From contig CABRZO010000058.1 in assembly GCA_902475455.1 (NCBI GenBank), positions 1 to 12,506 of the forward strand: a stretch of DNA of 12,506 bases, given 5' to 3'. Positions 1-6,015 of the stretch are shown one piece after another. Position numbers and translations under genes: made by a program. Position 1 is the stretch's first letter. The number at the start of each line of letters is the position of its first letter. The notes under the pieces are model-generated. The model did no database searches and was not told where the DNA came from. It saw only the letters and a program-made list of their open reading frames with translations. This stretch comes from an uncultured Eubacteriales bacterium. GTDB lineage: Bacteria; Bacillota; Clostridia; Oscillospirales; Oscillospiraceae.

Positions 1-183
1 GGCTGCCTCCCCGGCCTCCGTCCCGGCGGAGGAGGCGGACTGCGCCCCCGTCTCCTGCTGGGCGCTCTGGGTGGAGGCGGTCTCAGACTCCCCTCCCCCG
101 GTCTCCGAGGCCAAAGCCCCGGTCCCCAGGCTCAGGGCCAGCAGCAGCGCCAGCACCCCGGACAAAATACGTTTCTTGCTCAT
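1..183 (-). CDS. Secreted protein, N-terminal fragment (unknown function)
   Basis: The first 61 codons of a protein that continues beyond the left edge. The start is the ATG at 183-181, preceded by GGGAGGT seven bases upstream. Residues 1-25 form a clear Sec signal peptide: basic MSKKR, a Leu/Ala-rich core (ILSGVLALLLALSLG), then a GALA site followed by SE. No lipobox cysteine is visible. The mature part that can be seen is low-complexity, rich in Ser, Ala, Gly, Thr, Glu and Gln, and looks like a flexible linker rather than a folded domain. The functional domain must lie outside the window, so no family can be given. The export signal is well supported; everything else is open. Confidence 0.75.
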   Translation of the reverse strand, partial: MSKKRILSGVLALLLALSLGTGALASETGGGESETASTQSAQQETGAQSASSAGTEAGEAA

Positions 184-198
184 ATCGGATTACCTCCC

Positions 199-227
199 GG
201 CCCCGGGGCTGTCCCCCGGCCTTTTTT
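199..227. other. GC-rich hairpin next to the ribosome site of the secreted-protein gene
   Basis: GGCC-CC-GGGG, a CTGT loop and CCCC-CGGCC form an imperfect stem, followed on the plus strand by six Ts (222-227). On the plus strand it resembles an intrinsic terminator, but no plus-strand gene precedes it in the window. On the minus strand it would fold in the 5' leader of the secreted-protein gene, ending just before its GGGAGGT ribosome site. It could therefore affect translation or stop antisense readthrough. The structure is read from the sequence; its role is a guess. Confidence 0.35.
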
Positions 228-314
228 ACCAGTTTGTGGCGCAGGGGGGCAAAATATTCCTGCTTTAGGGGGCAAAGGGGAAAATTTAAATTTGATTAAA
301 GCTCCTCTTTTCCA

Positions 315-343
315 TTGACTTTAATAAAATTAAATGTTATCTT
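315..343 (+). promoter_or_regulatory. Sigma-A promoter of the DUF2089 operon
   Basis: TTGACT (315-320), a 17-base AT-rich spacer and TATCTT (338-343). The -35 matches five of six consensus bases and the -10 four of six. It lies about 27 bases upstream of the first start codon, so the leader would be very short. Confidence 0.55.
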
Positions 344-357
344 TCACTTAGTGAAAG
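341..357. promoter_or_regulatory. Perfect 17-bp palindrome over the -10 box and ribosome site (putative operator)
   Basis: CTTTCACT-T-AGTGAAAG has 8-bp arms around one central base. It overlaps the -10 hexamer (338-343) on the left and the start of the AAAGGAGG ribosome site (354-361) on the right. This is the position of a repressor operator; as RNA it would have almost no loop, so a DNA-binding site is more likely than a hairpin. The natural candidate ligand is the HTH protein encoded immediately downstream, but that is inference. Confidence 0.45.
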
Positions 358-369
358 GAGGCGGCTAAC

Positions 370-666
370 ATGGCCATAGAACTGGTGCCCGGCTGGATGG
401 CGGATCTGGAGGAAGAGGACGTGACCTTCATCAAGCGGTTTGTGCTCTCCTCGGGCTCCCTGAAGGAGATGGCCGGAGAATACGGGGTGACCTACCCCAC
501 GGTGCGGCTGCGGCTGGACCGGCTCATTCAGAAAATCAAGATCAGCGACGAGGTGGATCAGGAGCCCTATGTGGCCCTCATCAAACGTCTGGCTCTGAAC
601 GACAAGCTGGACTTTGACACCGCCAAGCTGCTGATTCAGGAATACCGAAAGACCACAAGGAGGTAA
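370..666 (+). CDS. DUF2089-type helix-turn-helix protein
   Basis: A 98-residue cytoplasmic protein, start ATG 370 with AAAGGAGG eight bases upstream. Residues about 22-55 (VLSSGSLKEMAGEYGVTYPT and onward to the VRLRLDRLI helix) form a helix-turn-helix of the type found in DUF2089 proteins, which resembles sigma-factor region 4. The C-terminal segment LDFDTAKLLIQEY is the other recognisable part of that family. Many DUF2089 members start with a Cys-rich zinc ribbon; this one has no cysteine and keeps only the HTH and tail. It is the first gene of a two-gene operon: its TAA stop lies within the ribosome site of the membrane protein that follows. Family assignment is from recall of sequence pattern. 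The likely role is a small DNA-binding regulator, perhaps of its own operon, but no regulon is known from this sequence. Confidence 0.75.
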   Translation: MAIELVPGWMADLEEEDVTFIKRFVLSSGSLKEMAGEYGVTYPTVRLRLDRLIQKIKISDEVDQEPYVALIKRLALNDKLDFDTAKLLIQEYRKTTRR

Positions 667-671
667 TTGCA

Positions 672-926
672 ATGTTGGTTGTGTCCCGAATGCTGTTGGC
701 GGTAATTTTGGTGCCCCTGGCCCTGTTCGCGGTGGAGCTGGTGCTGGCCCTGAAGTGCTTCAAGGCGGCGCTGATCCTGCCGCTGGTGGTGGTGTGCCTG
801 ACCTTTTTCCTGGGCTATCTGGCTCTGATGGTGGGGCTGCTCATGTACGCCATCTGCGGCCTAGTCTGGCTGCTGGGCCGCCGGAAGAAGTCCGAGCGGG
901 AAAAGATGGATCTGCAGGATCTCTGA
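672..926 (+). CDS. Small two-helix membrane protein
   Basis: An 84-residue protein, start ATG 672, with an AAGGAGGT ribosome site that contains the stop codon of the preceding gene, so the two are translated from one message. Two or three hydrophobic stretches are visible: residues about 3-26 and a long run at about 30-69 that can cross the membrane once or twice. They are followed by a basic RRKK patch and a polar tail (SEREKMDLQDL), which by the positive-inside rule should be cytoplasmic. I do not recognise the family. Pairing with a DUF2089 HTH protein suggests that the regulator controls, or is controlled by, this membrane protein, for example as an envelope-sensing pair. That is inference only. 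The operon ends at the strong terminator just downstream. Confidence 0.65.
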   Translation: MLVVSRMLLAVILVPLALFAVELVLALKCFKAALILPLVVVCLTFFLGYLALMVGLLMYAICGLVWLLGRRKKSEREKMDLQDL

Positions 927-932
927 TCCCAC

Positions 933-978
933 AAAAAACGCGCGCTGTGTTTCTTTGAAAACACAGCGCGCGTTTATC
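933..978. terminator. Bidirectional intrinsic terminator
   Basis: AAACGCGCGCTGTGTTT (936-952), a six-base loop and AAACACAGCGCGCGTTT (959-975) make a perfect 17-bp stem. On the plus strand TTTATCTTT follows. On the minus strand the stem is followed by a T6 run (As at 933-938). It therefore ends both the DUF2089 operon and the convergent yitT-family gene. Confidence 0.92.
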
Positions 979-991
979 TTTGTCCGGGGAT

Positions 992-1873
992 TCAGATGGA
1001 CCGGAAGCCCTTGCCGATGATCTCGCTGGAGTTGACGATGGTAATGAAGGCCCCGGGGTCGTTCTTCCGCAGGAAGATTCGCAGCCGGGCCGCCTCGCTG
1101 CGGGTGAGCACCGTCACCAGCACCCGCTCCCGCCGGTGGGTGTAGGCCCCGTAGGCGGGCTGCTCCGTGGCGGAGCGGTGGAGCTCCTCAATGATGAATT
1201 TCTCCACCAGCTGGGATTGCTGGGAGATGACGGTGCACACCTTCCGCAGATTCAGGCTCTCAATGGCCCCGTCCACCACGGTACACTTGAGCACCATGCC
1301 CAGAATGCAGTACATGCCGGTGCGGGGGCCGTAGAGGAAGGCGGCCACCGCCACGATGCCCAGGTCGCTGACCATCAGGGCCCGGCCGATCTCCAGGCTG
1401 GTGTACTTCTGCAAAATCATGGCCAGGATGTCGGTGCCGCCGGTGGAGGCCCCCACGTTGAAGACGATGGCGCTGCCCAGGGCGGGCAGCAGCACCGCAA
1501 AGCAGAACTCCAGAAAGGTGTCGTCGGTGAGGGGGGCGGTCAGGGGCCAGATCCACTCACAGAGGCTGACATAGAAGGAGAGGGCAAAGGAGGAATAGAT
1601 GGTCCAGCCCATGCTCCGCCAGCCCAGCAGGAAGAAACCCAGCACCACCAGCACCAGGTTGACAATCCACATGAATACGCCCACATTCCACTGGGGGAAC
1701 AGGGTGGACAGGATGATGGACACACCGGAGGTGCCCCCGAAGGCGAACTGGTTGGGGCTTTTGAACAGGGCGATGCCCAGGGCGGTCAAGAACAGGCCGC
1801 TGTTGAGCAGCAGGAAAAACTTCAGGAAATCCAGCGCCTGGCCGGGGGTAAGTTTTTTGGCGGGGAAAGCCAT
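992..1873 (-). CDS. YitT-family membrane protein (DUF161/DUF2179)
   Basis: A 293-residue integral membrane protein, start ATG 1873 with GAGGG upstream. The N-terminal two thirds hold five or so hydrophobic helices (first at residues about 18-37). Residues 45-54 (FGGTSGVSII) and 141-157 (GASTGGTDILAMILQKY), followed by the EIGRALMVSDL stretch, are the hallmarks of the YitT_membrane fold. Residues about 210-290 form the soluble DUF2179 domain found at the C terminus in this family, with the final TIVNSSEIIGKGF pattern. The length is usual for the family. The biochemical function of YitT proteins is not established, although they are often guessed to be transporters. It has its own promoter at 1921-1949 and ends at the shared bidirectional terminator, so it is probably monocistronic, although readthrough from asnB cannot be excluded because no terminator is obvious between them. 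Confidence 0.9.
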   Translation of the reverse strand: MAFPAKKLTPGQALDFLKFFLLLNSGLFLTALGIALFKSPNQFAFGGTSGVSIILSTLFPQWNVGVFMWIVNLVLVVLGFFLLGWRSMGWTIYSSFALSFYVSLCEWIWPLTAPLTDDTFLEFCFAVLLPALGSAIVFNVGASTGGTDILAMILQKYTSLEIGRALMVSDLGIVAVAAFLYGPRTGMYCILGMVLKCTVVDGAIESLNLRKVCTVISQQSQLVEKFIIEELHRSATEQPAYGAYTHRRERVLVTVLTRSEAARLRIFLRKNDPGAFITIVNSSEIIGKGFRSI

Positions 1874-1920
1874 ATCGATCCCTCATTTCTTTGGTACACA
1901 AAACAGACTCTTCCACCTGT

Positions 1921-1949
1921 ATGATATACTGCCGGGCCAGGCCCGTCAA
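1921..1949 (-). promoter_or_regulatory. Sigma-A promoter of the yitT-family gene
   Basis: Read on the minus strand: TTGACG (1949-1944), a 17-base spacer and TATCAT (1926-1921). Five of six matches in both boxes at ideal spacing, placed 48 bases upstream of the start codon. The spacer contains GGCCTGGCCC, a small GC-rich dyad. Confidence 0.75.
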
Positions 1950-1980
1950 TTGGGTTTTTGCCGGTTTTGGGGCATCCCCC

Positions 1981-3834
1981 TCAGCCGGGATAGCTGAGGC
2001 CGAACCGCTCCATCCACAGGTTGAGCTGGATGAGCCAGGCGATCATCTGGGGCCCTGCCATCAGCTGGCCGAACCAGGGCCGGCCGTAGTCCCCGGCGCT
2101 GACCAATAAACCCTCCCGCAGGGCCTTTTCGTTGACCAGGCTGTGGATGGGGGCATTGGGTTCCTCCAGAATGGCCAGCAGCCGCTGCCGGGCCAGCTTC
2201 TCGTAGAGGGGGTTGTGGGTCTTGGGGTAGGGGGATTTGGGCCGGTTGCGCACATCCTCCGGCAGCAGTCCCTGGGCCGCGTCCCGCAGCACCTGCTTCC
2301 GGGCGCCCCCCTTGCTCTTCATGCTCCAGGGGATGTTCCAGACGTATTCCACCAGATGGTGGTCGCAGAAGGGCACCCGGACCTCCAGGCCGGAATACAT
2401 GCTCATCCGGTCCTTCCGGTCCAGCAGGTTGGTCATGAACCAGTTTAGGTTGAGCCAGGCGATTTCACGGCGCCGGGCCTCCTCCCCGTCCTCCCCCTCC
2501 AGCCGGGGTGTCTCCGCCGTGGACTGCTGGCAGCGGTGCCGGGCATAGCCCTCCAGGTCCAGGGCCCGGGCCACCTCGGGCCGCAGCACCTCGGTGCGGG
2601 CCGCCATGTCCATGCTCCAGGGGAAGGTGTCCGAGGCCAGCATGTCGGGCCGGTGGAACCAGGGGTAGCCCCCAAAAATCTCGTCGGAGCACTCCCCGGA
2701 GATCACCACCGTGTTGCGGCGGCGGATCTGGCGGCAGAACCACAGCAGCGAGGAGTCCATATCCCCCATCCCCGGCATATCCTTGGCCAGGGTGGCCTCA
2801 TCCAGCTCCTCCACCAGGGTGGGGATGGGGCAGGTCAGCACCGTGTGCCGGGTGGAGAACTCCTGGCGCATCCGCTCCACCCAGGGCCAGTCGGCGTCGG
2901 GCTGGAAGGAGGAGGCGGTGAAATATTTCTCATTGTCGGTGTAGTCGAAGGAGTAGGTCTCCAGGGCGTCCCGCCCCTCCTCCTGATAGGCCCGGGCCGC
3001 CACGGCGGTGATCACCGAGGAGTCCAGACCTCCGGAGAGCAGGGTGGCCAGAGGCACGTCGCTGACCAGCTGCCGGCGGATGGCCCCCCGGAGCAAAAAC
3101 CGCAGGTGCTCCACCGTGTCCTCATAGTTCTCGGTATGTACCCGGCTCTTCACCGTCCACCAGCGCTCCACCCGGACCCCGTCCCGGTCCATGGTCATCC
3201 AGTGGCCGGGCTTCAGCTCGTGAAGGTCCGCAAACACCCCGTGGCCCGGGGTCCGGGCCGGGTTGATGGCCAGTACCTCCTGCCAGGTCCCGGTGTCCGC
3301 CCGGGGCTCCAGCCCGGGATAGGCGAACAGGGTTTTGGGCTCGCTGCCAAAGACCAGGGTGCCGTCCAGGAAGGAATAAAACAGCGGCTTGACCCCGCAC
3401 CGGTCCCGGGCCAGCAGCAGTTTTTGGCTCCGGCCGTCCCAGAAGGCAAAGGCGAAGATGCCCTCCAGCTTTTTCAGGGCCGCCGGGCCGAAGAGGATGA
3501 GCTGCCACAGCAGCACCTCGGTGTCCGACCAGGTCTCCAGCTTCACCCCGCGCTCCTCCAGCTCCCTTCGCAGCTCCGGGGTGTTGTAGAGCTCCCCATT
3601 GTAGCAGATGGCGCACTCCGCCCCGTCCAGGGAGCGGACCATGGGCTGTCCCCCGTGCTCCGGGTCGATGACCGCCAGCCGCCGGTGGGCCAGGGCACAG
3701 GGGCCGGTCTGCCACACTCCGTCGTCATCGGGCCCCCGGCGCTGGAGGGTTTTCCCCATCCGCCAGGCCACTTCTCCCCAGGCCTGGGTCCGGTTGTCCC
3801 GGCTGAAATCACAAAATCCCGCTATACCGCACAT
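1981..3834 (-). CDS. asnB: Asparagine synthase (glutamine-hydrolysing)
   Basis: A 617-residue cytoplasmic enzyme that makes asparagine from aspartate, ATP and glutamine. The start ATG 3834 gives MCGIAGF, so Cys2 becomes the N-terminal nucleophile of the glutaminase domain after Met removal; AAGGAGG lies eight bases upstream. The glutaminase domain (residues 2 to about 210) shows RRGPDDDG (32-39), the YNGELYN substrate loop (78-84) and the SDTEVLL stretch. The synthetase domain (about 235-600) shows the ATP-pyrophosphatase loop SGGLDSS (267-273) and GECSDEIFGGY (380-390). All key residues are present and the length is normal for bacterial AsnB. The upstream gap (3835-3995) is filled by a structured repeat element with no convincing sigma-A promoter, so some expression may come from the ABC operon upstream. 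No clear terminator separates it from the yitT-family gene. Confidence 0.96.
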   Translation of the reverse strand: MCGIAGFCDFSRDNRTQAWGEVAWRMGKTLQRRGPDDDGVWQTGPCALAHRRLAVIDPEHGGQPMVRSLDGAECAICYNGELYNTPELRRELEERGVKLETWSDTEVLLWQLILFGPAALKKLEGIFAFAFWDGRSQKLLLARDRCGVKPLFYSFLDGTLVFGSEPKTLFAYPGLEPRADTGTWQEVLAINPARTPGHGVFADLHELKPGHWMTMDRDGVRVERWWTVKSRVHTENYEDTVEHLRFLLRGAIRRQLVSDVPLATLLSGGLDSSVITAVAARAYQEEGRDALETYSFDYTDNEKYFTASSFQPDADWPWVERMRQEFSTRHTVLTCPIPTLVEELDEATLAKDMPGMGDMDSSLLWFCRQIRRRNTVVISGECSDEIFGGYPWFHRPDMLASDTFPWSMDMAARTEVLRPEVARALDLEGYARHRCQQSTAETPRLEGEDGEEARRREIAWLNLNWFMTNLLDRKDRMSMYSGLEVRVPFCDHHLVEYVWNIPWSMKSKGGARKQVLRDAAQGLLPEDVRNRPKSPYPKTHNPLYEKLARQRLLAILEEPNAPIHSLVNEKALREGLLVSAGDYGRPWFGQLMAGPQMIAWLIQLNLWMERFGLSYPG

Positions 3835-3853
3835 TTTGCTGCCTCCTTATTTT

Positions 3854-3979
3854 GGTCTGGCCCATTCTATGCGCCGGCGGGAAATGGGTGCCTGACCCTC
3901 TGGGGCCAACGGAGGAAAAGATCCTTCGCTGCGCTCAGGATGACAGCCAACAGGGCCGGCGCATTGGATGCGCCGGCCC
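3854..3979. repeat. Composite structured intergenic element (two hairpins around a dispersed repeat)
   Basis: This fills most of the gap between the ABC permease and asnB. Hairpin 1: GGTC, then GGCCCATT (3854-3866) pairs with AATGGG, then CC and GACC (3883-3897), with one mismatch and a small bulge. Hairpin 2: GGGCCGGCGCA (3953-3963), a five-base loop and TGCGCCGGCCC (3969-3979), a perfect 11-bp stem. The repeat core at 3911-3946 sits between them. The loop of hairpin 1 contains TGCGCCGGC (3870-3878), which also matches the right arm of hairpin 2 and can pair with its left arm, so the core is bounded by inverted repeats about 94 bp apart. Hairpin 2 may slow or stop transcription leaving the permease gene, but no T-tract follows it on the minus strand. 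Confidence 0.6.
3911..3946 (+). repeat. Dispersed intergenic repeat, copy 1
   Basis: Starts GGAGGAAAAG and ends GGATGACAG. The inner arms ATCCT (3921-3925) and AGGAT (3937-3941) are complementary. It resembles two further copies in this window (8708-8751 and 12084-12119) and a motif type (ATCCTTCGC...CTCAGGATGA) that I recall as common in bacterial intergenic DNA. Confidence 0.7.
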
Positions 3980-3995
3980 CGTAGACAGACCGTGT

Positions 3996-4598
3996 TTATT
4001 GGTATTTCCGCCGGTACATGGCCATGGCCACCGGCACTGAGACAGCGTTGGCCGCCACCGCCAGCAGGGGCAGCAGCAACACCACCTTTCCGGACAGCCA
4101 GGTCATCTCCCCCAGGGAGAGCAGGGCGGACAGGGCCCCGGAGGTGCCGCAGGCCACCACGATGAGGGCCATCATCATGATCTGCCGGCCCCGAGTGGAG
4201 CCGAACCGGAACAGGAAGGGCAGAGAGACGGCGATGCACACCAAAGCCACGCAGAGGGCGGGCAGCACCCCGGCGGGCCGAGATGCCTGGGGAAAAATCC
4301 CCTGTTCCAGCCTGCCCGCCACCAGGGCCACCAGGCTGATGATCAGGGCGGGGGCCCAGCCCAGAATGTACTTGCTGAGCACCAGGTCCCGGACCGAGTA
4401 GGGCATCATCCCCGCCAGCGCGTCCCAGTGGCTTTGCTCGTCGTGGGCAATGACGGAATAGGGCAGCAGCCCGGCGTAGGTGATGGCAAAGAGTTGGATA
4501 TAATAGTTGGGCAGGATGGCAAACACCAGAATGATAATGGCAAAAAACCGCATCTGCCGGTTGACCACATAATAATCCTTCCACAGCAAGCCTTTCAT
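3996..4598 (-). CDS. ABC-2 type transporter permease
   Basis: A 200-residue membrane protein with about six hydrophobic helices (residues about 17-30, 33-51, 76-94, 112-131, 139-160 and 170-192). The segment DEQSHWDALAGMMPYSVRDL, followed by the VLSKYILG stretch (about 53-80), is typical of the small ABC-2 permeases paired with YtrA-type regulators. The start is the ATG at 4598, which overlaps the stop of the ATPase gene as ATGA, with AAAGGAGAG ten bases upstream. An in-frame upward extension exists to 4859 but lies inside the ATPase gene and is discarded. It is the last gene of a regulator-ATPase-permease operon and should form the membrane channel of an exporter with that ATPase. The substrate is unknown; such systems often respond to cell-wall antibiotics or envelope stress. 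Confidence 0.85.
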   Translation of the reverse strand: MKGLLWKDYYVVNRQMRFFAIIILVFAILPNYYIQLFAITYAGLLPYSVIAHDEQSHWDALAGMMPYSVRDLVLSKYILGWAPALIISLVALVAGRLEQGIFPQASRPAGVLPALCVALVCIAVSLPFLFRFGSTRGRQIMMMALIVVACGTSGALSALLSLGEMTWLSGKVVLLLPLLAVAANAVSVPVAMAMYRRKYQ

Positions 4599-5455
4599 TT
4601 CTGCTTCTCTCCTTTCACCTGCAGCAGGATGATGTCCTCCAGGCTGGGCCGTTCCAGCTCCAGCCCTTCCGGCACCAGATCCCGCCGCAGCAGGGCCCGG
4701 ACCCCGTAGGGGGAGTCCTCCCTTCCCGCCACCGCCGCCGCTTCCAGCTCCGCCAGCTGGGCCGGGGTGCAGCTCCAGAGCCCGTAGCTTTCGATCAATT
4801 GATCCTTCTCCTCCCAGAACTGCAGCTTGCCCCGGTGGAGGAAGGCCACATAGTCGCACAGCTTCTCCAGATCGCTGACGATGTGGGAGCAGATCAGAAT
4901 GGAGTGATCCTCCGCCCGGGTGAACTCGGCGAACACCTCCAGGATCTCGTCCCGGACAATGGGGTCCAGGCCGGCGGTGGCCTCGTCCAGCAGCAGCAGT
5001 TTTGGCCGGTGAGACAGGGCAGCGGCAATGGCCAGCTTCATTTTCATGCCCCGGGAGAAGTGCTTGAAGGCCTTGCGCTCCGGCAGCTCAAACCGGTCCA
5101 GATAGCTCTGGAAGGTCTCCGGCTCCCAGTTGCGGTAGGTATTTTTCAACACCGTCTTCAGCTCCCGGACACTGAGTACCTCGGGGAAATAGGCCTCGTC
5201 CAGCACCACCCCGATGTCCTCCTTTACCCGCCGGAACTCCGGGGCGGTGTTGTCCACCCCCAGCACGGTGATGCTGCCGCTGTCCCGGCGTTGGGTGTTC
5301 ATAATCAGCCGCAGGGTGGTGGACTTGCCCGCCCCGTTCTCTCCCACCAGCCCCAGAATGCAGCCGGTGGGCAGCCGAAAACTCAGATCGGAAATGGCAA
5401 AATCTCCAAAGCTGCAATTCACCTGTTGCAGCTCAATGGCATTGGCAGTGTTCAT
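4595..5455 (-). CDS. ABC transporter ATP-binding protein
   Basis: A 286-residue ATPase. Walker A is GENGAGKST (38-46), the signature is SRGMK (134-138) within HFSRGMKMKLAIA, Walker B is LLLLDE (153-158) followed by the D-loop AGLD, and the switch His is H191 in CSHI. The start is placed at ATG 5455, two bases after the stop of the regulator gene, with GGAGGAGG ten bases upstream inside the end of that gene. A longer in-frame start at 5476 would overlap the regulator and have no ribosome site. The C-terminal 75 residues carry a short accessory region seen in drug-export ATPases. It supplies energy to the downstream ABC-2 permease. All catalytic motifs are intact. Confidence 0.93.
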   Translation of the reverse strand: MNTANAIELQQVNCSFGDFAISDLSFRLPTGCILGLVGENGAGKSTTLRLIMNTQRRDSGSITVLGVDNTAPEFRRVKEDIGVVLDEAYFPEVLSVRELKTVLKNTYRNWEPETFQSYLDRFELPERKAFKHFSRGMKMKLAIAAALSHRPKLLLLDEATAGLDPIVRDEILEVFAEFTRAEDHSILICSHIVSDLEKLCDYVAFLHRGKLQFWEEKDQLIESYGLWSCTPAQLAELEAAAVAGREDSPYGVRALLRRDLVPEGLELERPSLEDIILLQVKGEKQK

Positions 5456-5457
5456 CT

Positions 5458-5835
5458 TCAGGGTTCCTCCTCCCATTGCAGTTCCAGCATTTCCTCCAGC
5501 TCCTGCCAGGTCAGCCCACAGCCCCGGGCCATCTGGGCCGCCTGGCGCAGATGGCTTTCCACCTCCGCCAGATGGGCCTCCCGCATCAGCTCCAGATTTC
5601 GGGGCGCCACAAAGCTGCCCTTGCCCGCCACCGTCACCAGATAGCCCGCCCGCTCCAGTTCCTCATAGGCCCGCTTGGTGGTGATGACGGAAATCCTCAA
5701 ATCCTTGGCCAGGGCCCGGATGGAGGGCAGCGCCTCCCCGGGCTTCAGGGCCCCGGACAAAATCTGGTCCCGGATCTGGTGGAAAATCTGCTCATAGATG
5801 GGGGCATCGCTGCTGTTGCGTATCAGAATATGCAA
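5458..5835 (-). CDS. GntR-family transcriptional regulator, YtrA subfamily
   Basis: A 125-residue DNA-binding protein. Residues about 10-75 form the winged helix of the GntR family: PIYEQIFHQIRDQILSGALK, then PGEALPSIRALAKDLRIS, then TTKRAYEELERAGYL and the wing GKGSFVA. The tail of about 45 residues is too short for a FadR or HutC effector domain, which is the mark of the YtrA subfamily. The start is a TTG at 5835 with GGGGAGGG six bases upstream; no in-frame ATG fits. It is the first gene of an operon with an ABC ATPase and a permease, the usual YtrA arrangement, and a palindrome lies on its promoter. Expected role: repressor of its own exporter operon, released by envelope stress or a ligand. 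The family is clear; the signal is unknown. Confidence 0.92.
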   Translation of the reverse strand: MHILIRNSSDAPIYEQIFHQIRDQILSGALKPGEALPSIRALAKDLRISVITTKRAYEELERAGYLVTVAGKGSFVAPRNLELMREAHLAEVESHLRQAAQMARGCGLTWQELEEMLELQWEEEP

Positions 5836-5841
5836 TCCAAT

Positions 5842-5849
5842 CCCTCCCC
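5842..5849 (-). promoter_or_regulatory. Ribosome site supporting a TTG start
   Basis: GGGGAGGG on the minus strand, six bases before the TTG at 5835. It decides the non-ATG start of the regulator gene, since no ATG lies at a suitable distance in frame. Confidence 0.7.
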
Positions 5850-5857
5850 TTTTGGTC

Positions 5858-5884
5858 TACCGTATATATACAGTATATACAGTA
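5858..5884. promoter_or_regulatory. 27-bp operator of the YtrA-type regulator (putative)
   Basis: TACCGTATATA (5858-5868), a five-base centre TACAG and TATATACAGTA (5874-5884). The 11-bp arms are complementary except for one position; the inner GTATATA-N5-TATATAC part is perfect. It covers the -10 box of the operon promoter (5872-5877). YtrA-type regulators bind palindromes of this kind in their own promoters, so autoregulation is the natural reading. Confidence 0.65.
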
Positions 5885-5899
5885 ATCACAGTTTGTCAA
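5872..5899 (-). promoter_or_regulatory. Sigma-A promoter of the regulator-ABC operon
   Basis: Read on the minus strand: consensus TTGACA (5899-5894), a 16-base spacer and TATACT (5877-5872). Its -10 box lies inside the palindrome at 5858-5884. Confidence 0.7.
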
Positions 5900-5947
5900 G
5901 CATTTTATTACAACTGGCAAATCATTCCTTGATTTCCGCCCCGGGGC

Positions 5948-5976
5948 TATACTTTCCGTATAATTTATGGTATACT
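5948..5976 (+). promoter_or_regulatory. AT-rich promoter region of the XRE-lepA operon (weakly defined)
   Basis: Three -10-like hexamers lie in a row: TATACT (5948-5953), TATAAT (5959-5964) and TATACT (5971-5976). The last is preceded by TGG, as in extended -10 promoters. None has a convincing -35 at 16-18 bases. The promoter of the operon is probably here, but which hexamer is used cannot be told. Confidence 0.4.
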
Positions 5977-6015
5977 TTTCCCGTTAAGCAAGCCCATTCA
6001 GGAGGAACAGGATTG

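Noticed and set aside
980..1924. 314-codon open frame on the plus strand
   Set aside because: Antisense to the YitT-family gene; starts inside the terminator region and has no family pattern.
1964..1980. GGGGCATCCCC considered as an asnB terminator
   Set aside because: The stem is only about four base pairs and no useful T-tract follows on the minus strand.
2536..3984. 482-codon open frame on the plus strand
   Set aside because: Antisense to asnB; composition dominated by Gly, Pro, His and Gln as expected from the opposite strand of GC-rich codons.
5476..6015. 180-codon N-terminal extension of the XRE regulator
   Set aside because: It covers the antisense of the gntR gene and the divergent promoter region. 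The ribosome site and HTH place the start at 6016.
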